From: Vibrio salilacus
GTDB taxonomy: Bacteria > Pseudomonadota > Gammaproteobacteria > Enterobacterales > Vibrionaceae
Direction of reading: 5' to 3'
DNA length: 64,000 bases
Assembly (NCBI RefSeq): GCF_002811245.1
Contig: NZ_NIVQ01000001.1
Span: 186,001 to 250,000, forward strand
Shown here: one piece after another, positions 28,330 to 37,525 of the stretch
Position numbering within the stretch: position 1 is the first letter of the stretch
Layout of the letters: the number at the start of each line of letters is the position of its first letter
The notes under the pieces: model-generated
The model's database searches: none
Seen by the model: the letters and a program-made list of their open reading frames with translations, nothing else
What the model was told of the DNA's origin: nothing
Made by a program: the position numbers and the translations under genes

Positions 28330-30282
28330 TTAGAAATCCTCTAAGTAGGTGTAGCCCGTCAGGCCACCTTCTAATTCAGCGAGAATCGAAGCTTGCTCAT
28401 CGGCGTTAACGCGTTCAGAAACGAGCTCACGATAGTTAAGGCGAATTTTATCAACGTCGATATGAACATAACGCATCATATCTTCAACGGTGTCGCCTTC
28501 GTCAATACGTTCAATTTGTGCTTCACCGTTTTCGTCAACGGTGACTACCGCGCTATGGGTGTCGCCAAATAGGTTGTGCATATCCCCCAAGATCTCTTGG
28601 TATGCGCCAACCAGGAAAAAACCCATCAAGTACTCTTGGTCTTTACTCCAAGCGGGTACTGGCAAGGTGGTTTCAATCCCTTGACCTTCGACGTATTGTT
28701 CAATCGCGCCGTCTGAGTCACAAGTGATATCGAGCATCACCGCACGACGATCTTCGACATTTTCCAAGCCTGATAAGGGCAGCACTGGAAATACTTGGTC
28801 GATACCCCAAGCATCAGGTAGCGACTGGAACAGCGAGAAATTAACGAAGAATTTATCCGCTAAACGTTCGCTCAATTGGTCAAGTATAGGGCGATGGAAA
28901 CGGTTTTTGTTACTCATTTGGCGGCTCAACTCATAATAAATTCGTAATGAGAGTTGTTCTGCCCATGCACGTTGCTGAAGGTTCATCACGCCAGTTGCAA
29001 ACAGGGTATGCACTTCGGCCAAATCGCTCTGAGTATCATTATAGGTTTCAATCAACGCTCTAGCATCACTACCAGTTTGCAGATTTTGCCAACTGCTCCA
29101 CATATTGTGCAGTAATGTTGGGTCATCTTCATTTGGTACAGTGACGTCTTCTGGGTGATACGCCTCGGTACCAATCACGTTAGTGATCAAAACGGCATGG
29201 TGCGCTGTTAATGAACGGCCCGATTCCGAAATAATCACAGGCACTGGTTGAGCGTATTGCTCACATACATCGCCTACGGTGGTCACAATGTTTCGTGCAT
29301 ACTCAATTAAGCCATAATTCATTGAGTTAGATGATTGGCTGCGCGTGCCGTCATAGTCGACCGCAAGGCCACCGCCAATATCAAAGTATTTGATGTCGGT
29401 TCCCATTTCCCGAAGTTCGCAGTAAAAGCGCGCCGATTCATTCACGCCATTGCGGATATCACGAATATTGGCCATTTGCGAACCTAAGTGAAAATGCACC
29501 AGTTGCATCGCATCGAGCTGTTGTTTTTGTTTCAGACGCTCGATTACCGTCAATACTTGTGAAGCCGATAGACCAAACTTTGATTTCTCACCGCCGCTCG
29601 ATTGCCACTTTCCTGCCCCTTGCGACGCCAAGCGAATGCGAATACCTAAACGTGGTTTTACACCTAGACTCTTGGCTTCTTTCAGTACGAGATCAAGCTC
29701 AGATAGTTTTTCTAGGACGATAAAGACTTTGTGACCAAGTTTTTCGCCAATCAATGCTAGGCGAATGTATTCTCTATCTTTGTAGCCGTTACAAACGATC
29801 ACTGAGCTGGCTTTCTGCGCGAGTGCCAATATTGCTAACAATTCAGGCTTACTGCCTGCTTCGAGTCCGAGCTGTTTGGTTTCGAGTTGAGCCTGGCTTT
29901 CAAGAATCTCATCAACCACTTCTTTTTGTTGGTTAACCTTAATCGGGTAAACCAGCAGATAGTTATTCTGATATTGGTATTCTTCGATCGCTTGGTTAAA
30001 CGCTTCACAAATACCGTGCACGCGTTGGTGCAAGATTTGTGGGAATCGCACTAATACAGGCAGGTTAAGTTGGCGCTGCACAAGTTTAGATACAATACGG
30101 CTTAGCGGAACCTGAAAAGCATTATCGCTACGAGGTGAAACATAAACTTCACCTTGGTTATCAATACCGTAGAAGCCTTGGCTCCAGTAATCTACGTTGT
30201 AATCAGCACGAATACGATCAAGTTTGGAAATTTTTTCCACATCAAAACTCACAAAAACACAGAGGAAATAAACATGGCTCAC
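28330..30282 (-). CDS. speA: Biosynthetic arginine decarboxylase
   Basis: A PLP-dependent decarboxylase converting arginine to agmatine, with partner SpeB completing putrescine synthesis. The N-terminal PLP lysine is in [11 protein letters not shown] (about residue 101); [13 protein letters not shown] and [12 protein letters not shown] are later conserved blocks. Length (about 636-650 residues) fits the family (658 in E. coli). The start is uncertain: GTG at 30282, 30252 and 30240 are all in frame, none with a strong ribosome binding site, and the conserved sequence begins only at [12 protein letters not shown]. The two shorter choices avoid a hydrophobic tail and look more natural. Confidence 0.95.
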   Translation of the reverse strand: MSHVYFLCVFVSFDVEKISKLDRIRADYNVDYWSQGFYGIDNQGEVYVSPRSDNAFQVPLSRIVSKLVQRQLNLPVLVRFPQILHQRVHGICEAFNQAIEEYQYQNNYLLVYPIKVNQQKEVVDEILESQAQLETKQLGLEAGSKPELLAILALAQKASSVIVCNGYKDREYIRLALIGEKLGHKVFIVLEKLSELDLVLKEAKSLGVKPRLGIRIRLASQGAGKWQSSGGEKSKFGLSASQVLTVIERLKQKQQLDAMQLVHFHLGSQMANIRDIRNGVNESARFYCELREMGTDIKYFDIGGGLAVDYDGTRSQSSNSMNYGLIEYARNIVTTVGDVCEQYAQPVPVIISESGRSLTAHHAVLITNVIGTEAYHPEDVTVPNEDDPTLLHNMWSSWQNLQTGSDARALIETYNDTQSDLAEVHTLFATGVMNLQQRAWAEQLSLRIYYELSRQMSNKNRFHRPILDQLSERLADKFFVNFSLFQSLPDAWGIDQVFPVLPLSGLENVEDRRAVMLDITCDSDGAIEQYVEGQGIETTLPVPAWSKDQEYLMGFFLVGAYQEILGDMHNLFGDTHSAVVTVDENGEAQIERIDEGDTVEDMMRYVHIDVDKIRLNYRELVSERVNADEQASILAELEGGLTGYTYLEDF

Positions 30283-30505
30283 AGGTAGGGGAAGCCATAC
30301 CAGACATAGGGTTGGTACTAAATTCTAGGCCGCTAGGTCGAGCGTATTAACGGTTAAAACGTTTATCGTGTCTAACAAAAACAATTTATCGTTAGGATTG
30401 CTTTACCGGAAGTTTGGCAAATGCTTTTTCAATGTGAATACGTGCCTTTATTTGCCTGAGCTGAACCGTTAAACTGTGTGAAAATTGATTATCGGTGGAA
30501 TGACC

Positions 30506-31027
30506 ATGGCAAAATTAACCCTGCAAGAGCAGATGCTTAAAGCTGGCTTAGTGAATGAGAAAAAGCTGAAAAAGGCCAAAAAAGGCTCTAAGAAATCGCG
30601 TGTGCAAGCGCGTGAAGTAAAAGCGGCGGTTGAAGAGAGTAAACGTCAGCAACAAGAGCACGATAAAGCGCTCAGCAATGAGCAAAAAGAGCAGCGTTTA
30701 AATAAAGAGATTCAGGCGCAGATTAAGCAGCTTATTGAAATGAATAAACTCGATCAGAAAGAGGGTGATATCAAGTACAACTTTACTGATGGGACATTAG
30801 TTAAGTCACTGTATGTTGAGTCATTGGTTCGTGATCAGCTAGCGAAAGGGATTTTATCGATAGCGCGTCATGAAGAGTCTTATGTCGTCATTCCTAGCAT
30901 AGTGGCGAAGAAGATTGCCATGCGTGACGACAGTGTGTTGATTGAACAAAATGCGTTGGCAGAGGATATTGCCGCGGAAGATGACCCATACGCAGATTTT
31001 GTCGTACCTGACGATCTGATGTGGTAA
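30506..31027 (+). CDS. yaiL: DUF2058 family protein (YaiL-like)
   Basis: A 173-residue, highly charged protein. The N-terminal half is a lysine/glutamate-rich predicted coiled coil (about residues 15-85) and the C-terminal half holds the conserved YNFTDGTLVKSLYV and ESYVVIPSIVAKKIA blocks of DUF2058. E. coli YaiL is described as a nucleoprotein or polynucleotide-associated enzyme, without a firm role. The start at ATG 30506 is preceded by GGTGGA; an earlier in-frame start at 30485 is less likely. Confidence 0.85.
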   Translation: MAKLTLQEQMLKAGLVNEKKLKKAKKGSKKSRVQAREVKAAVEESKRQQQEHDKALSNEQKEQRLNKEIQAQIKQLIEMNKLDQKEGDIKYNFTDGTLVKSLYVESLVRDQLAKGILSIARHEESYVVIPSIVAKKIAMRDDSVLIEQNALAEDIAAEDDPYADFVVPDDLMW

Positions 31028-31059
31028 TCAGAACGTTTATCTAATGAATTGGCGAGTGT

Positions 31060-31272
31060 TTATGCCTGCTCAACCATGAACTCGCCAATAATGCCATTGT
31101 CTTGATTAAGAATTTGACCAGTGTGAGTGTCTTCACTGTAGTTGAGAGCAAGATGGCTATTACCAACTTCACTGTTAACACGAATATGTCGGAGCAGAAT
31201 ATCACTGTTGAGTTGGTGTACAGCGGCTTGCCAGATCTGGCTAGTTTGGAACATATGAAAGTAGACTGTCAT
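31060..31272 (-). CDS. Small hypothetical protein, 70 aa
   Basis: I do not recognise this protein. It begins behind AAGGAG at ideal spacing on the minus strand, which favours it over the overlapping plus-strand frame. The sequence is mixed and soluble, with no signal peptide or cysteines. It converges with the DUF2058 gene. An inverted repeat (GTTTGAT/ATCAAAC, 31378-31396) in its upstream region could be an operator. Confidence 0.65.
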   Translation of the reverse strand: MTVYFHMFQTSQIWQAAVHQLNSDILLRHIRVNSEVGNSHLALNYSEDTHTGQILNQDNGIIGEFMVEQA

Positions 31273-31527
31273 AGTTCTCCTTATTTTTGTGAAATTTGTT
31301 TAGTACTGCGTGCGTTTTGAAACCAAAAACGCTTACGACCGGTTGAACGAGACATAATAAGCCTTAATGAAAAATCGGTTTGATCATAAATCAAACTAAT
31401 AGGGGTGTTGCCTGTTATTTATCTTGGAAAACGAGAAGCTAGGAAGACAGAAGCACAGTTTGTGAGGATAGGTGCAAAGTTTTGATAGGTTCGAAAAAGA
31501 GGATAAATAGTGAGGGTTAGAGAAGAG

Positions 31528-31559
31528 TTGGTGCAAGCAACTGATGTTGCTTGCACCAA
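31528..31559 (-). terminator. Hairpin terminator after the cold shock gene
   Basis: TTGGTGCAAGCAAC and GTTGCTTGCACCAA form a perfect 14-base-pair stem with a TGAT loop seven bases after the stop codon. On the minus strand the downstream sequence is pyrimidine-rich rather than a pure T run. Confidence 0.8.
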
Positions 31560-31565
31560 TTCAAA

Positions 31566-31778
31566 TTAGATAGCTACAACGTTAGCAGCTTGTGGGCCTT
31601 TTTGGCCTTGTTCAACTTCGAAAGCAACCTGTTGGCCTTCTTTCAGAGTTTTGAAACCTTCAGATGCGATAGCACGGAAGTGAACGAATACGTCAGCACC
31701 GCCATTCTCTTGAGAAATAAATCCGAAACCTTTCTCTTCGTTGAACCATTTTACTGTGCCAGTTGTTTTGTTAGACAT
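31566..31778 (-). CDS. cspA: Cold shock protein, CspA family
   Basis: A 70-residue single cold-shock domain that binds single-stranded nucleic acid and acts as an RNA chaperone. RNP1 (KGFGFI) and RNP2 (VFVHF) are intact, as is the opening KWFNEEKG. Its ATG follows AAGGGA. A strong promoter about 160 bases upstream implies a long leader like that of E. coli cspA, so post-transcriptional cold induction is likely. The adjacent hairpin ends transcription. Confidence 0.95.
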   Translation of the reverse strand: MSNKTTGTVKWFNEEKGFGFISQENGGADVFVHFRAIASEGFKTLKEGQQVAFEVEQGQKGPQAANVVAI

Positions 31779-31938
31779 AATGTGTCCCTTATATTTAATT
31801 TAATGTAGTGCGCTGAAACTTTGACTATTTAATGTAACGGTGAAGCTAAGGGAAACACTGAGGATAACAACGATGACGCGGTAATTCTAAGGATTTACTT
31901 TTGACTTGCGGTTTCACTAATAACCCTGTTCTGCAGAG
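31779..31938 (-). promoter_or_regulatory. Long 5' leader of the cold shock gene
   Basis: From the inferred start site near 31938 to the ATG the leader is about 160 bases without a gene, close to the 159-base leader of E. coli cspA. Such leaders fold differently at low temperature. I could not identify a cold box with certainty. Confidence 0.6.
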
Positions 31939-31945
31939 CACGTAC

Positions 31946-31973
31946 ATAATACCTTTTGGGCGTGGGGTGTAAA
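31946..31973 (-). promoter_or_regulatory. Sigma-70-like promoter of the cold shock gene
   Basis: On the minus strand TTTACA (31973-31968) and TATTAT (31951-31946) are separated by 16 bases, a good -35/-10 pair. AT-rich sequence just upstream may serve as an UP element. The start point is inferred near 31938. Confidence 0.65.
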
Positions 31974-31979
31974 GCTTTA

Positions 31980-32241
31980 TTTAAACATTTTTTAAATTAT
32001 TTTGCATTTGGCTGTTTAAATACCTCCTACGGGGCTGTAATCGCTAAGGTTTGGCAAAAATAGTTGATGTATTAATACCACCGAAAGTAAAGTTATTGCT
32101 CATCAGATACGTCATCTCTAGGTGACGGCTTGTGCCAGTGATGTAATCTAAGTGGTTAGTGTTTGGGTTAACTCAAGGGTTTATGTTGGCGAAATGGCCT
32201 TTTTTGCTCATACTTTTCTAGAGAACTAAGGTAGGTGACGG
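31980..32241. other. Gene-free stretch between the cold shock promoter and DUF3081
   Basis: AT-rich divergent upstream region of the two flanking genes. Nothing else recognisable. Confidence 0.4.
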
Positions 32242-32493
32242 ATGAAAAATCAACTTGATCCAGGTAAAATTCTGCAAGCTTACGAAACTGTGATGTCGAA
32301 TGGCACCCCGACAGCTCTAGGGAGAATCTATCAAGGAATCGAAGCCTTTACCGATTATGATGGCTATACCGTTTATATGCGTGGTAACGGTGTTGAGTTA
32401 AAAATCGGTTTTCACAATACTTACCATCTTGACTACGACCAAGAGCACCAAAAAGAGAGCTTTTTGAAAAAGGTCGCGACGTTGGCCAAGTAG
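32242..32493 (+). CDS. DUF3081 family protein
   Basis: An 83-residue soluble protein resembling DUF3081, a small family of Vibrio and related Gammaproteobacteria. The conserved part is the middle and end: ITxxxDYDGYT-like (FTDYDGYTVYMRGNGVELKIGF) followed by HNTYHLDYD. No function is known to me. It ends against a bidirectional terminator shared with maoP. AAGGTAGGTGACGG before the ATG gives an acceptable ribosome binding site. Confidence 0.75.
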   Translation: MKNQLDPGKILQAYETVMSNGTPTALGRIYQGIEAFTDYDGYTVYMRGNGVELKIGFHNTYHLDYDQEHQKESFLKKVATLAK

Positions 32494-32555
32494 CTTTGAT
32501 CAAAGCAAGTAATGTGATCAAAAAAGTAACGCTTAAACCAAGTAACCCAAACGAG

Positions 32556-32592
32556 AAAAAGCCCCAACCACTCAGGTGTTTGGGGCTTTTTA
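32556..32592. terminator. Bidirectional terminator between DUF3081 and maoP
   Basis: AAAAAGCCCCAA and TTGGGGCTTTTT form the stem, with A and T tracts on the two sides, so it can terminate both convergent transcripts. Confidence 0.92.
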
Positions 32593-32593
32593 C

Positions 32594-32953
32594 TTAAACT
32601 TCTGCTACTAAATTCTCATCTTCTGAGTAATCTTCACCAAGGACGTCTGGTTTACTACGACCGTTCAGAGTGTGGAAACGTTTTCGTCCACGTGCGAGTT
32701 GGGTGTATTTTAGCCAGACTCGCTCAAGCTTAGATTTGGCTTTACCCGGGTTAGATAACGCTTTTACAAAATGTTTTTCTTCCGCGTTTTCAGGGGCTAA
32801 CTCTCCAGACTCTAAGCCGAGCATGGTATCACCATAAAGGGTTAGTATTTCTTCCTCTCCAAGCGTAAAATCACCTGATTTGGCGAAACCGCGTGGAAAT
32901 TTAGTGTTGTCGTAAAAACGTTTTTTGCCATGACGGAATTGGGTGTCTGACAT
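32594..32953 (-). CDS. maoP: Macrodomain Ori organisation protein MaoP (DUF413)
   Basis: A 119-residue homologue of E. coli YifE/MaoP, which with the maoS site confines the Ori macrodomain. Matching segments are FYDNTKFPRGFAKSGDFT near the start, EKHFV in the middle, ERVWLKY and KRFHTLNG near the end, and an acidic tail. It is divergent from hdfR, the same neighbour as in E. coli, which strengthens the assignment. Whether it organises a chromosome region in Vibrio is not known from sequence. Confidence 0.88.
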   Translation of the reverse strand: MSDTQFRHGKKRFYDNTKFPRGFAKSGDFTLGEEEILTLYGDTMLGLESGELAPENAEEKHFVKALSNPGKAKSKLERVWLKYTQLARGRKRFHTLNGRSKPDVLGEDYSEDENLVAEV

Positions 32954-33148
32954 TTCGGTAGCCTCTGTATGCCTACGTGGTTAATCTAGATCGAAAGTTA
33001 GGCGTAAATTTACCAAAAGAAAAACAAAAAATTTCTATCTTCACTATTGAATAAATTTATTGATTTTATATAACACGTTGGTGAATTTAAGATTAAAAAA
33101 ATTACTCAATTTGCTACTTTTCGAAAGCTTACTGGCAGAGGAAAAGCC

Positions 33149-34027
33149 ATGGACGTAAAAGTCTTCAGAACCTTTCTAGAACTGGCTCAGGTCAGACATT
33201 TTGGCAAAGCGGCCGAGAACCTATATATCACTCAGGCGGCCGTTAGCGCGCGTATCAAGCAACTAGAGAGCTACTTCGATACTCAACTGTTTATTCGTGA
33301 TCGCAATAACATTAAGTTGACCTCATCAGGAGAGCGTTTGATCAGTTATGCTGAAGTGATGGTGAGCACTCTTCAGCAGGCAAAAATGGAGCTTTCTCTT
33401 GAAAATGGTAAAGGATTGCAACTGACACTCGGTGGCACCCCTAATGTGTGGGATGCGTATCTGCAAAACTGTTTATCTTTAGTCACCGATGAGTTCGATG
33501 GCTATGGTTTTATCGCTGAAATTATGGGCCGAGAGGCGCTGACGCGTAATTTGCAAGAGCGCACTTTAGATATGGCATTTGCGTTTGATCAAATCAAAGC
33601 CGACGAACTGTACTGTAAAAAGGTCGCCGATGTGGTGTTAACTTTGGTTTCGACCAAGCCGGACTGCTTAGAATCAGTATTTACAGGCAAGTATGTTTAT
33701 GTGGACTGGGGAACTAAATTTGCCTCAGAGCATGCAGAGCGTCACGCTAAGGTTCCAGCGCCTTATCTGCGTACTTCAAATGCACGTATCGCTTTGGATT
33801 TCATTCTTGAAAAAGGAGGGAGTGCTTACTTACCTACGCCGTTAGTCGAACCATTTATCGTCAGTGGTCAGTTATATGAAGTGAGTGAAGTGCCAGCATG
33901 GTGTCGCCCAATCTACTTGAGCTATCGTAAGGCCAGTACATCGATTGAGGCGATTAGACAAGTAGAAGAGATGGCGAAAACGATCGATCCTGTCAGCGGG
34001 TTCAGCTTTCAGCAAATGGCTGATTGA
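33149..34027 (+). CDS. hdfR: LysR-type regulator HdfR
   Basis: A 292-residue LysR-family regulator. The N-terminal winged helix reads MDVKVFRTFLELAQVRHFG, then AAENLYITQAAVSARIKQLE (about residues 25-44) and LFIRDRNNIKLTSSGERL, closely following E. coli HdfR. The remaining 200 residues are the effector-binding domain. In E. coli HdfR represses flhDC and so flagellar genes; the same target in this organism is not assured. Divergent arrangement with maoP is conserved, and the start is preceded by AGAGGAAAAGCC. Confidence 0.87.
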   Translation: MDVKVFRTFLELAQVRHFGKAAENLYITQAAVSARIKQLESYFDTQLFIRDRNNIKLTSSGERLISYAEVMVSTLQQAKMELSLENGKGLQLTLGGTPNVWDAYLQNCLSLVTDEFDGYGFIAEIMGREALTRNLQERTLDMAFAFDQIKADELYCKKVADVVLTLVSTKPDCLESVFTGKYVYVDWGTKFASEHAERHAKVPAPYLRTSNARIALDFILEKGGSAYLPTPLVEPFIVSGQLYEVSEVPAWCRPIYLSYRKASTSIEAIRQVEEMAKTIDPVSGFSFQQMAD

Positions 34028-34086
34028 GTCAGTAAAGAGTCATCAACCTTACCTAATTTGCCTATTTTGAATGTAACAATATAACC

Positions 34087-34106
34087 AGCCTCACAGCAGT
34101 GAGGCT
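34087..34106. terminator. Terminator hairpin between hdfR and azoR
   Basis: AGCCTCAC and GTGAGGCT form a stem with an AGCA loop between the convergent genes. The T tract is weak. Confidence 0.65.
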
Positions 34107-34121
34107 TGTTCATCTTGGATC

Positions 34122-34700
34122 TTAAACCAAGTCTTTGAGTTGTTTGGCGGCTTTCTCACGAGCGGCTTGAGCTGGCTCATCACCCATGTTTAGCGCCTCA
34201 GCGTAAACAAATTCAACATCCGTAAGGCCGATAAAGCCCAGCATTGTGGTTAGGTAGCTCTCGATGGAGTTGCGCGGCGAGTCTTTGTGTAGACCACCAC
34301 GGGTGGTGACCACGATCACTTTCTTATTCTCAATCAGACCGACAGGGCCATTTTCGGTGTAAGTAAAGGTTACGCCAGCACGGGCAATCATATCGAACCA
34401 GTTTTTCAACTGAGTTGGGACCATAAAGTTATACATTGGCGCGCCAATCACCACTTGATCGACCGCTTTAAGTTCATCAATCAACTGATCAGACAGGGCT
34501 AGAATTGCTTTTTGCTCGTTGCTGAGGTTTTCGCCACCACGCAATGCGGTCGCTACATCCCTATCCAATACCGGCAGCGAGTTCTCCGCTAGGTCGCGTT
34601 CAATAATGCCGTTTTTTCCTTCTAGAACCTGATCAATCAATAGTGTTGATTGAGAATGTGGGCCAAGGATGCTTGATTTTAGGACAAGAGTGTTCTTCAT
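34122..34700 (-). CDS. azoR: FMN-dependent NADH-azoreductase
   Basis: A 192-residue flavodoxin-like NADH:quinone/azo reductase. It matches E. coli AzoR (201 residues) through [13 protein letters not shown], the FMN-phosphate loop [17 protein letters not shown] (about residues 90-106), [11 protein letters not shown] and VVTTRGG. Such enzymes reduce quinones and azo compounds by two electrons and protect against thiol and quinone stress. It is a monocistronic gene converging on hdfR. Confidence 0.92.
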   Translation of the reverse strand: MKNTLVLKSSILGPHSQSTLLIDQVLEGKNGIIERDLAENSLPVLDRDVATALRGGENLSNEQKAILALSDQLIDELKAVDQVVIGAPMYNFMVPTQLKNWFDMIARAGVTFTYTENGPVGLIENKKVIVVTTRGGLHKDSPRNSIESYLTTMLGFIGLTDVEFVYAEALNMGDEPAQAAREKAAKQLKDLV

Positions 34701-34873
34701 AATACTGCCTCACTGATTGGTTTGCTGCATGCAAACCTATTCGTTTATGTTGCAAACACTATAAGGGACAGCCGCGTCGGTGAGAATCGGCAGATTTCGA
34801 GCGTAATGTTCAAGTTTTTCGAATGAGTACTGATTTGCTTCGAATAAGCATCAGTAATGACGGGTACGGCAAC

Positions 34874-34902
34874 AGGAAGCAACTCGAGTAGAGTTGCTTC
34901 CT
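34874..34902 (-). terminator. Perfect hairpin after the 67-aa gene
   Basis: AGGAAGCAACTC pairs with GAGTTGCTTCCT, 12 base pairs with a 5-base loop, six bases beyond the stop codon. No T tract follows on the minus strand. Confidence 0.65.
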
Positions 34903-34907
34903 TAGCG

Positions 34908-35111
34908 TTAGAGGTTCATCAAACTTTCTATCGACTCCTCAATGGATAACTGGTGATAAGACCGGACTGCTGAGCCGTCGAAGGCATCAATTAAAATTCT
35001 GTCGATATTTGCCGAACCATGTTGATCAATAATGCTGAGTGTTTGTTCAACATTATTACACGTCATAGTGAGGTCATCTTTAAGCACAATAGTGCAAGAG
35101 TGCAGGTTCAT
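34908..35111 (-). CDS. Small hypothetical protein, 67 aa
   Basis: I do not recognise the family. From ATG 35111 (MNLHSCTI), behind AAGGA spaced about nine bases, the protein has 67 residues, is acidic and contains two cysteines. Alternating hydrophobic and charged stretches suggest a small folded alpha/beta protein. A dedicated hairpin lies just after the stop, which supports its being a real single-gene unit. Confidence 0.6.
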   Translation of the reverse strand: MNLHSCTIVLKDDLTMTCNNVEQTLSIIDQHGSANIDRILIDAFDGSAVRSYHQLSIEESIESLMNL

Positions 35112-35260
35112 AGCCAACTTCCTTATTATTTTTAATCTGCATTGCTAACTTTAGAACAAGCATCACACTTGGCAACTACGATTTAGTTCCGAAAATGGCT
35201 AGTAATTAGTGTCAGAGAAATTAGACTTCAAATAACGCCTTGAAGAGTATTGGAAAAAGC

Positions 35261-36625
35261 ATGAACCACGGATTTGCTAAATTGTCGCAAAAAGATTGCC
35301 ATATTGCGCGAATGGCACGTGATAGTCGTTTTGATGGCCGATTTTATGTCGCGGTCAAGACCACCGGTATTTTTTGTCGACCGATTTGTCCGGCTAATTT
35401 GCCAAAAGAGCAAAACGTAGAGTATTTCTATGACAAAGCGCAAGCTCTTCAAGCGGGTTATCGACCTTGCTTGCGTTGTCGCCCTGATAGCGCGCCGAAC
35501 TCGTGGGCGTGGAAAGGTGTCGAAGTGACGTTCCAACGCGCAGTACGTATGATTGAGCAAGGGGAATTACAGACCAGTACTCTTGAGCAGCTTTGCTTGC
35601 GTTTAGGTATTTCGGATCGCTATCTACGCAAACTGTTTGCCCATTATTTAGGAATGTCACCCAAGCAATACGCTCTTTACTATCAATTGATGTTTGCCAA
35701 ACAGTTGCTCCACAATAGCCAGCTGTCGATCACTGATATTGCATTAGCGAGCGGTTTTAACAGTCTACGCCGCTTTAATGATGCGTTTAAGAAAGTGATT
35801 AAGCTCTCTCCATCACAGGTGCGTAAAAACACGCCTGATGATGTCCAAACCAACTTTGTCGATTTAGCATACCGTGGGGCACTTGACTGGCAACATATGC
35901 TGGATTTTTATCGTCTTCGGGCTATTCGCGGGCTAGAAACAGTCAGTGAAACGCACTACCAGCGCTATGTAGAGCTCAACGGTCAACAAGCTTGGTTTTC
36001 TATTGGTCACGCTAAGCCGGGCATAATGCGGGTGGAATTTCAGCTCGATGATATATCCCAGCTTAGAGAGTTAGTTAATCGGCTGCGGCGCATGTTCGAT
36101 TTAGACACAGATGTTGCGGTGATAGAACAACATTTACGCAGACTGGAGCCGAGTCTGGTTAAGCGATCTGGTATTCGTATTCCCGGTGTTTGGAATTCGT
36201 GGGAAGCGGGAGTACGCGCGATCCTAGGACAGCAAGTGTCAATCAAAGCGGCAATTGGTCAACTCAACTTATTCGTCGAAACATTACAACCTGATCACGT
36301 CAGCCATTTTCCTACCCCGCTTGAAGTGGCGAATGGTGATTTATCCTTTTTGCGAATGCCTCATAGTCGCAAGCAGGCCTTAGCCCGTTTTGCCGATTTC
36401 GTTGTCACACAACCTGATGCGGATCCGAGCGATTGGTTGGCGCTGAAGGGAATCGGCCCGTGGACAGTTAATTACGCAAAATTACGCGGGTTGAGTGAGC
36501 CAAACTGTTTCTTAGAGGGCGATTTAGTCGTGAAAAAAACGCTGCAACAGTTTTCCCATCTTTCTTCGTTATCTGTCGCACCTTGGGGCAGTTACGCAAC
36601 ATTTCATTGCTGGAGTCACGCATGA
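35261..36625 (+). CDS. alkA: Ada/AraC/AlkA fusion: alkylation-response regulator and 3-methyladenine glycosylase
   Basis: A 454-residue protein with three DNA-repair modules. Residues about 8-75 are the Ada zinc/methyl-phosphotriester domain with its four cysteines (FCRPIC and CLRC). Residues about 85-180 are an AraC helix-turn-helix (ITDIALASGFNSLRRFNDAF). Residues about 190-450 are AlkA: GVWNSWEAGVRAILGQQVS, a helix-hairpin-helix GIGPWTVNYAKLR, and the catalytic aspartate in FLEGDLVVKK. It should sense DNA methylation, activate its own operon and excise alkylated bases. The ogt gene overlaps its stop by ATGA. The start is ATG 35261; an in-frame TTG at 35240 is less likely. Confidence 0.9.
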   Translation: MNHGFAKLSQKDCHIARMARDSRFDGRFYVAVKTTGIFCRPICPANLPKEQNVEYFYDKAQALQAGYRPCLRCRPDSAPNSWAWKGVEVTFQRAVRMIEQGELQTSTLEQLCLRLGISDRYLRKLFAHYLGMSPKQYALYYQLMFAKQLLHNSQLSITDIALASGFNSLRRFNDAFKKVIKLSPSQVRKNTPDDVQTNFVDLAYRGALDWQHMLDFYRLRAIRGLETVSETHYQRYVELNGQQAWFSIGHAKPGIMRVEFQLDDISQLRELVNRLRRMFDLDTDVAVIEQHLRRLEPSLVKRSGIRIPGVWNSWEAGVRAILGQQVSIKAAIGQLNLFVETLQPDHVSHFPTPLEVANGDLSFLRMPHSRKQALARFADFVVTQPDADPSDWLALKGIGPWTVNYAKLRGLSEPNCFLEGDLVVKKTLQQFSHLSSLSVAPWGSYATFHCWSHA

Positions 36626-37095
36626 CCTATTACACGTATTACATATCGTCACTGGGTAAAGTGACCCTTCAAGCCAATGCTCAAGGACTGTTAGGGGTTT
36701 GGTTTGAAACTCAGACGACGCAACCTGATTGCTTAGGAGAGTACAGTGAGGATCACCCTATTCTTAATCAAGCAATTCAACAGCTACAAGAGTACTTTAC
36801 AGGACAACGTCGACACTTTAATCTATTTATAGCGGCTGTAGGAACGCCTTTCCAGCAACAAGTTTGGCAAGCGCTAACCACGATTCCTTATGGTCAAACT
36901 TGGAGTTACCAAGATCTTGCTGATGCAATTGGTAACCCTAAAGCGGTGCGAGCGGTAGGGTTAGCCAATGGTAAAAACCCTGTTTCAATCATCGTTCCTT
37001 GCCACCGAGTGATTGGTAAAAATGGTAAACTAACCGGATACGCTGGAGGCGTAGAGCGAAAAGCGCAGTTACTCGCTCTTGAAAAAACGGAGTAA
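36622..37095 (+). CDS. ogt: Methylated-DNA--protein-cysteine methyltransferase
   Basis: A 157-residue suicide repair protein that removes O6-methyl groups from guanine. The active site IIVPCHRVIG lies near residue 127, preceded by the DNA-binding helix with PKAVRAVGLANGKNP and an arginine finger. The start ATG overlaps the stop of the Ada-AraC-AlkA gene, so the two repair activities are co-expressed and together reproduce the E. coli Ada regulon in two genes. Confidence 0.94.
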   Translation: MTYYTYYISSLGKVTLQANAQGLLGVWFETQTTQPDCLGEYSEDHPILNQAIQQLQEYFTGQRRHFNLFIAAVGTPFQQQVWQALTTIPYGQTWSYQDLADAIGNPKAVRAVGLANGKNPVSIIVPCHRVIGKNGKLTGYAGGVERKAQLLALEKTE

Positions 37096-37099
37096 TCGA

Positions 37100-37486
37100 A
37101 TGATAAAATCGCGTTTGATCGCAATGATAACTTTTTGCAGTGTCGTGATCGCTGTTAGTGGCTGCTCAGAAGAAGAAGCCGAGCGCCTGTTTAACCGTGA
37201 GACGTATTCTTTTGTCGGCGTCTATGACAACCTCTACAATGACGATCGTCTAGAGTTTAACAATGCTCAGGTTACCATTATCAAGGAACAAGGGATTGAT
37301 ATTATTAAGCCTTTTGAGGTCAATGACAACTTTTTAACTATTCAAATGCGCAACAGTTCTAAAGAGAAACGTGAAAACATCGTGATGCGTATTCATGGGA
37401 ATAATGAACTACTGACTTGCAGTGTGTGCGCCAAATATCAGCTTGCCAGCACTTGGCAAAAGCGTGATTTCACGCCTTCGCCATAG
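37100..37486 (+). CDS. Small lipoprotein
   Basis: A 128-residue protein with a lipoprotein signal: MIKSRLIAMITFCSVVIAV followed by lipobox SGC, with the acylated cysteine near residue 22. The mature part is mixed alpha/beta with a CSVC pair late in the sequence. The start at ATG 37100 has CGGAG seven bases upstream. It begins four bases after the ogt stop, so it is probably in the repair operon, an unexplained association. I recognise no family. Confidence 0.75.
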   Translation: MIKSRLIAMITFCSVVIAVSGCSEEEAERLFNRETYSFVGVYDNLYNDDRLEFNNAQVTIIKEQGIDIIKPFEVNDNFLTIQMRNSSKEKRENIVMRIHGNNELLTCSVCAKYQLASTWQKRDFTPSP

Positions 37487-37525
37487 TTCTTTCTATGTCA
37501 TCAGCTTTTAAGTCATCGTTTTTGT

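Noticed and set aside
31102..31320. Plus-strand 72-codon frame overlapping the 70-aa gene
   Set aside because: The minus-strand frame has AAGGAG at ideal spacing, while this one has none.
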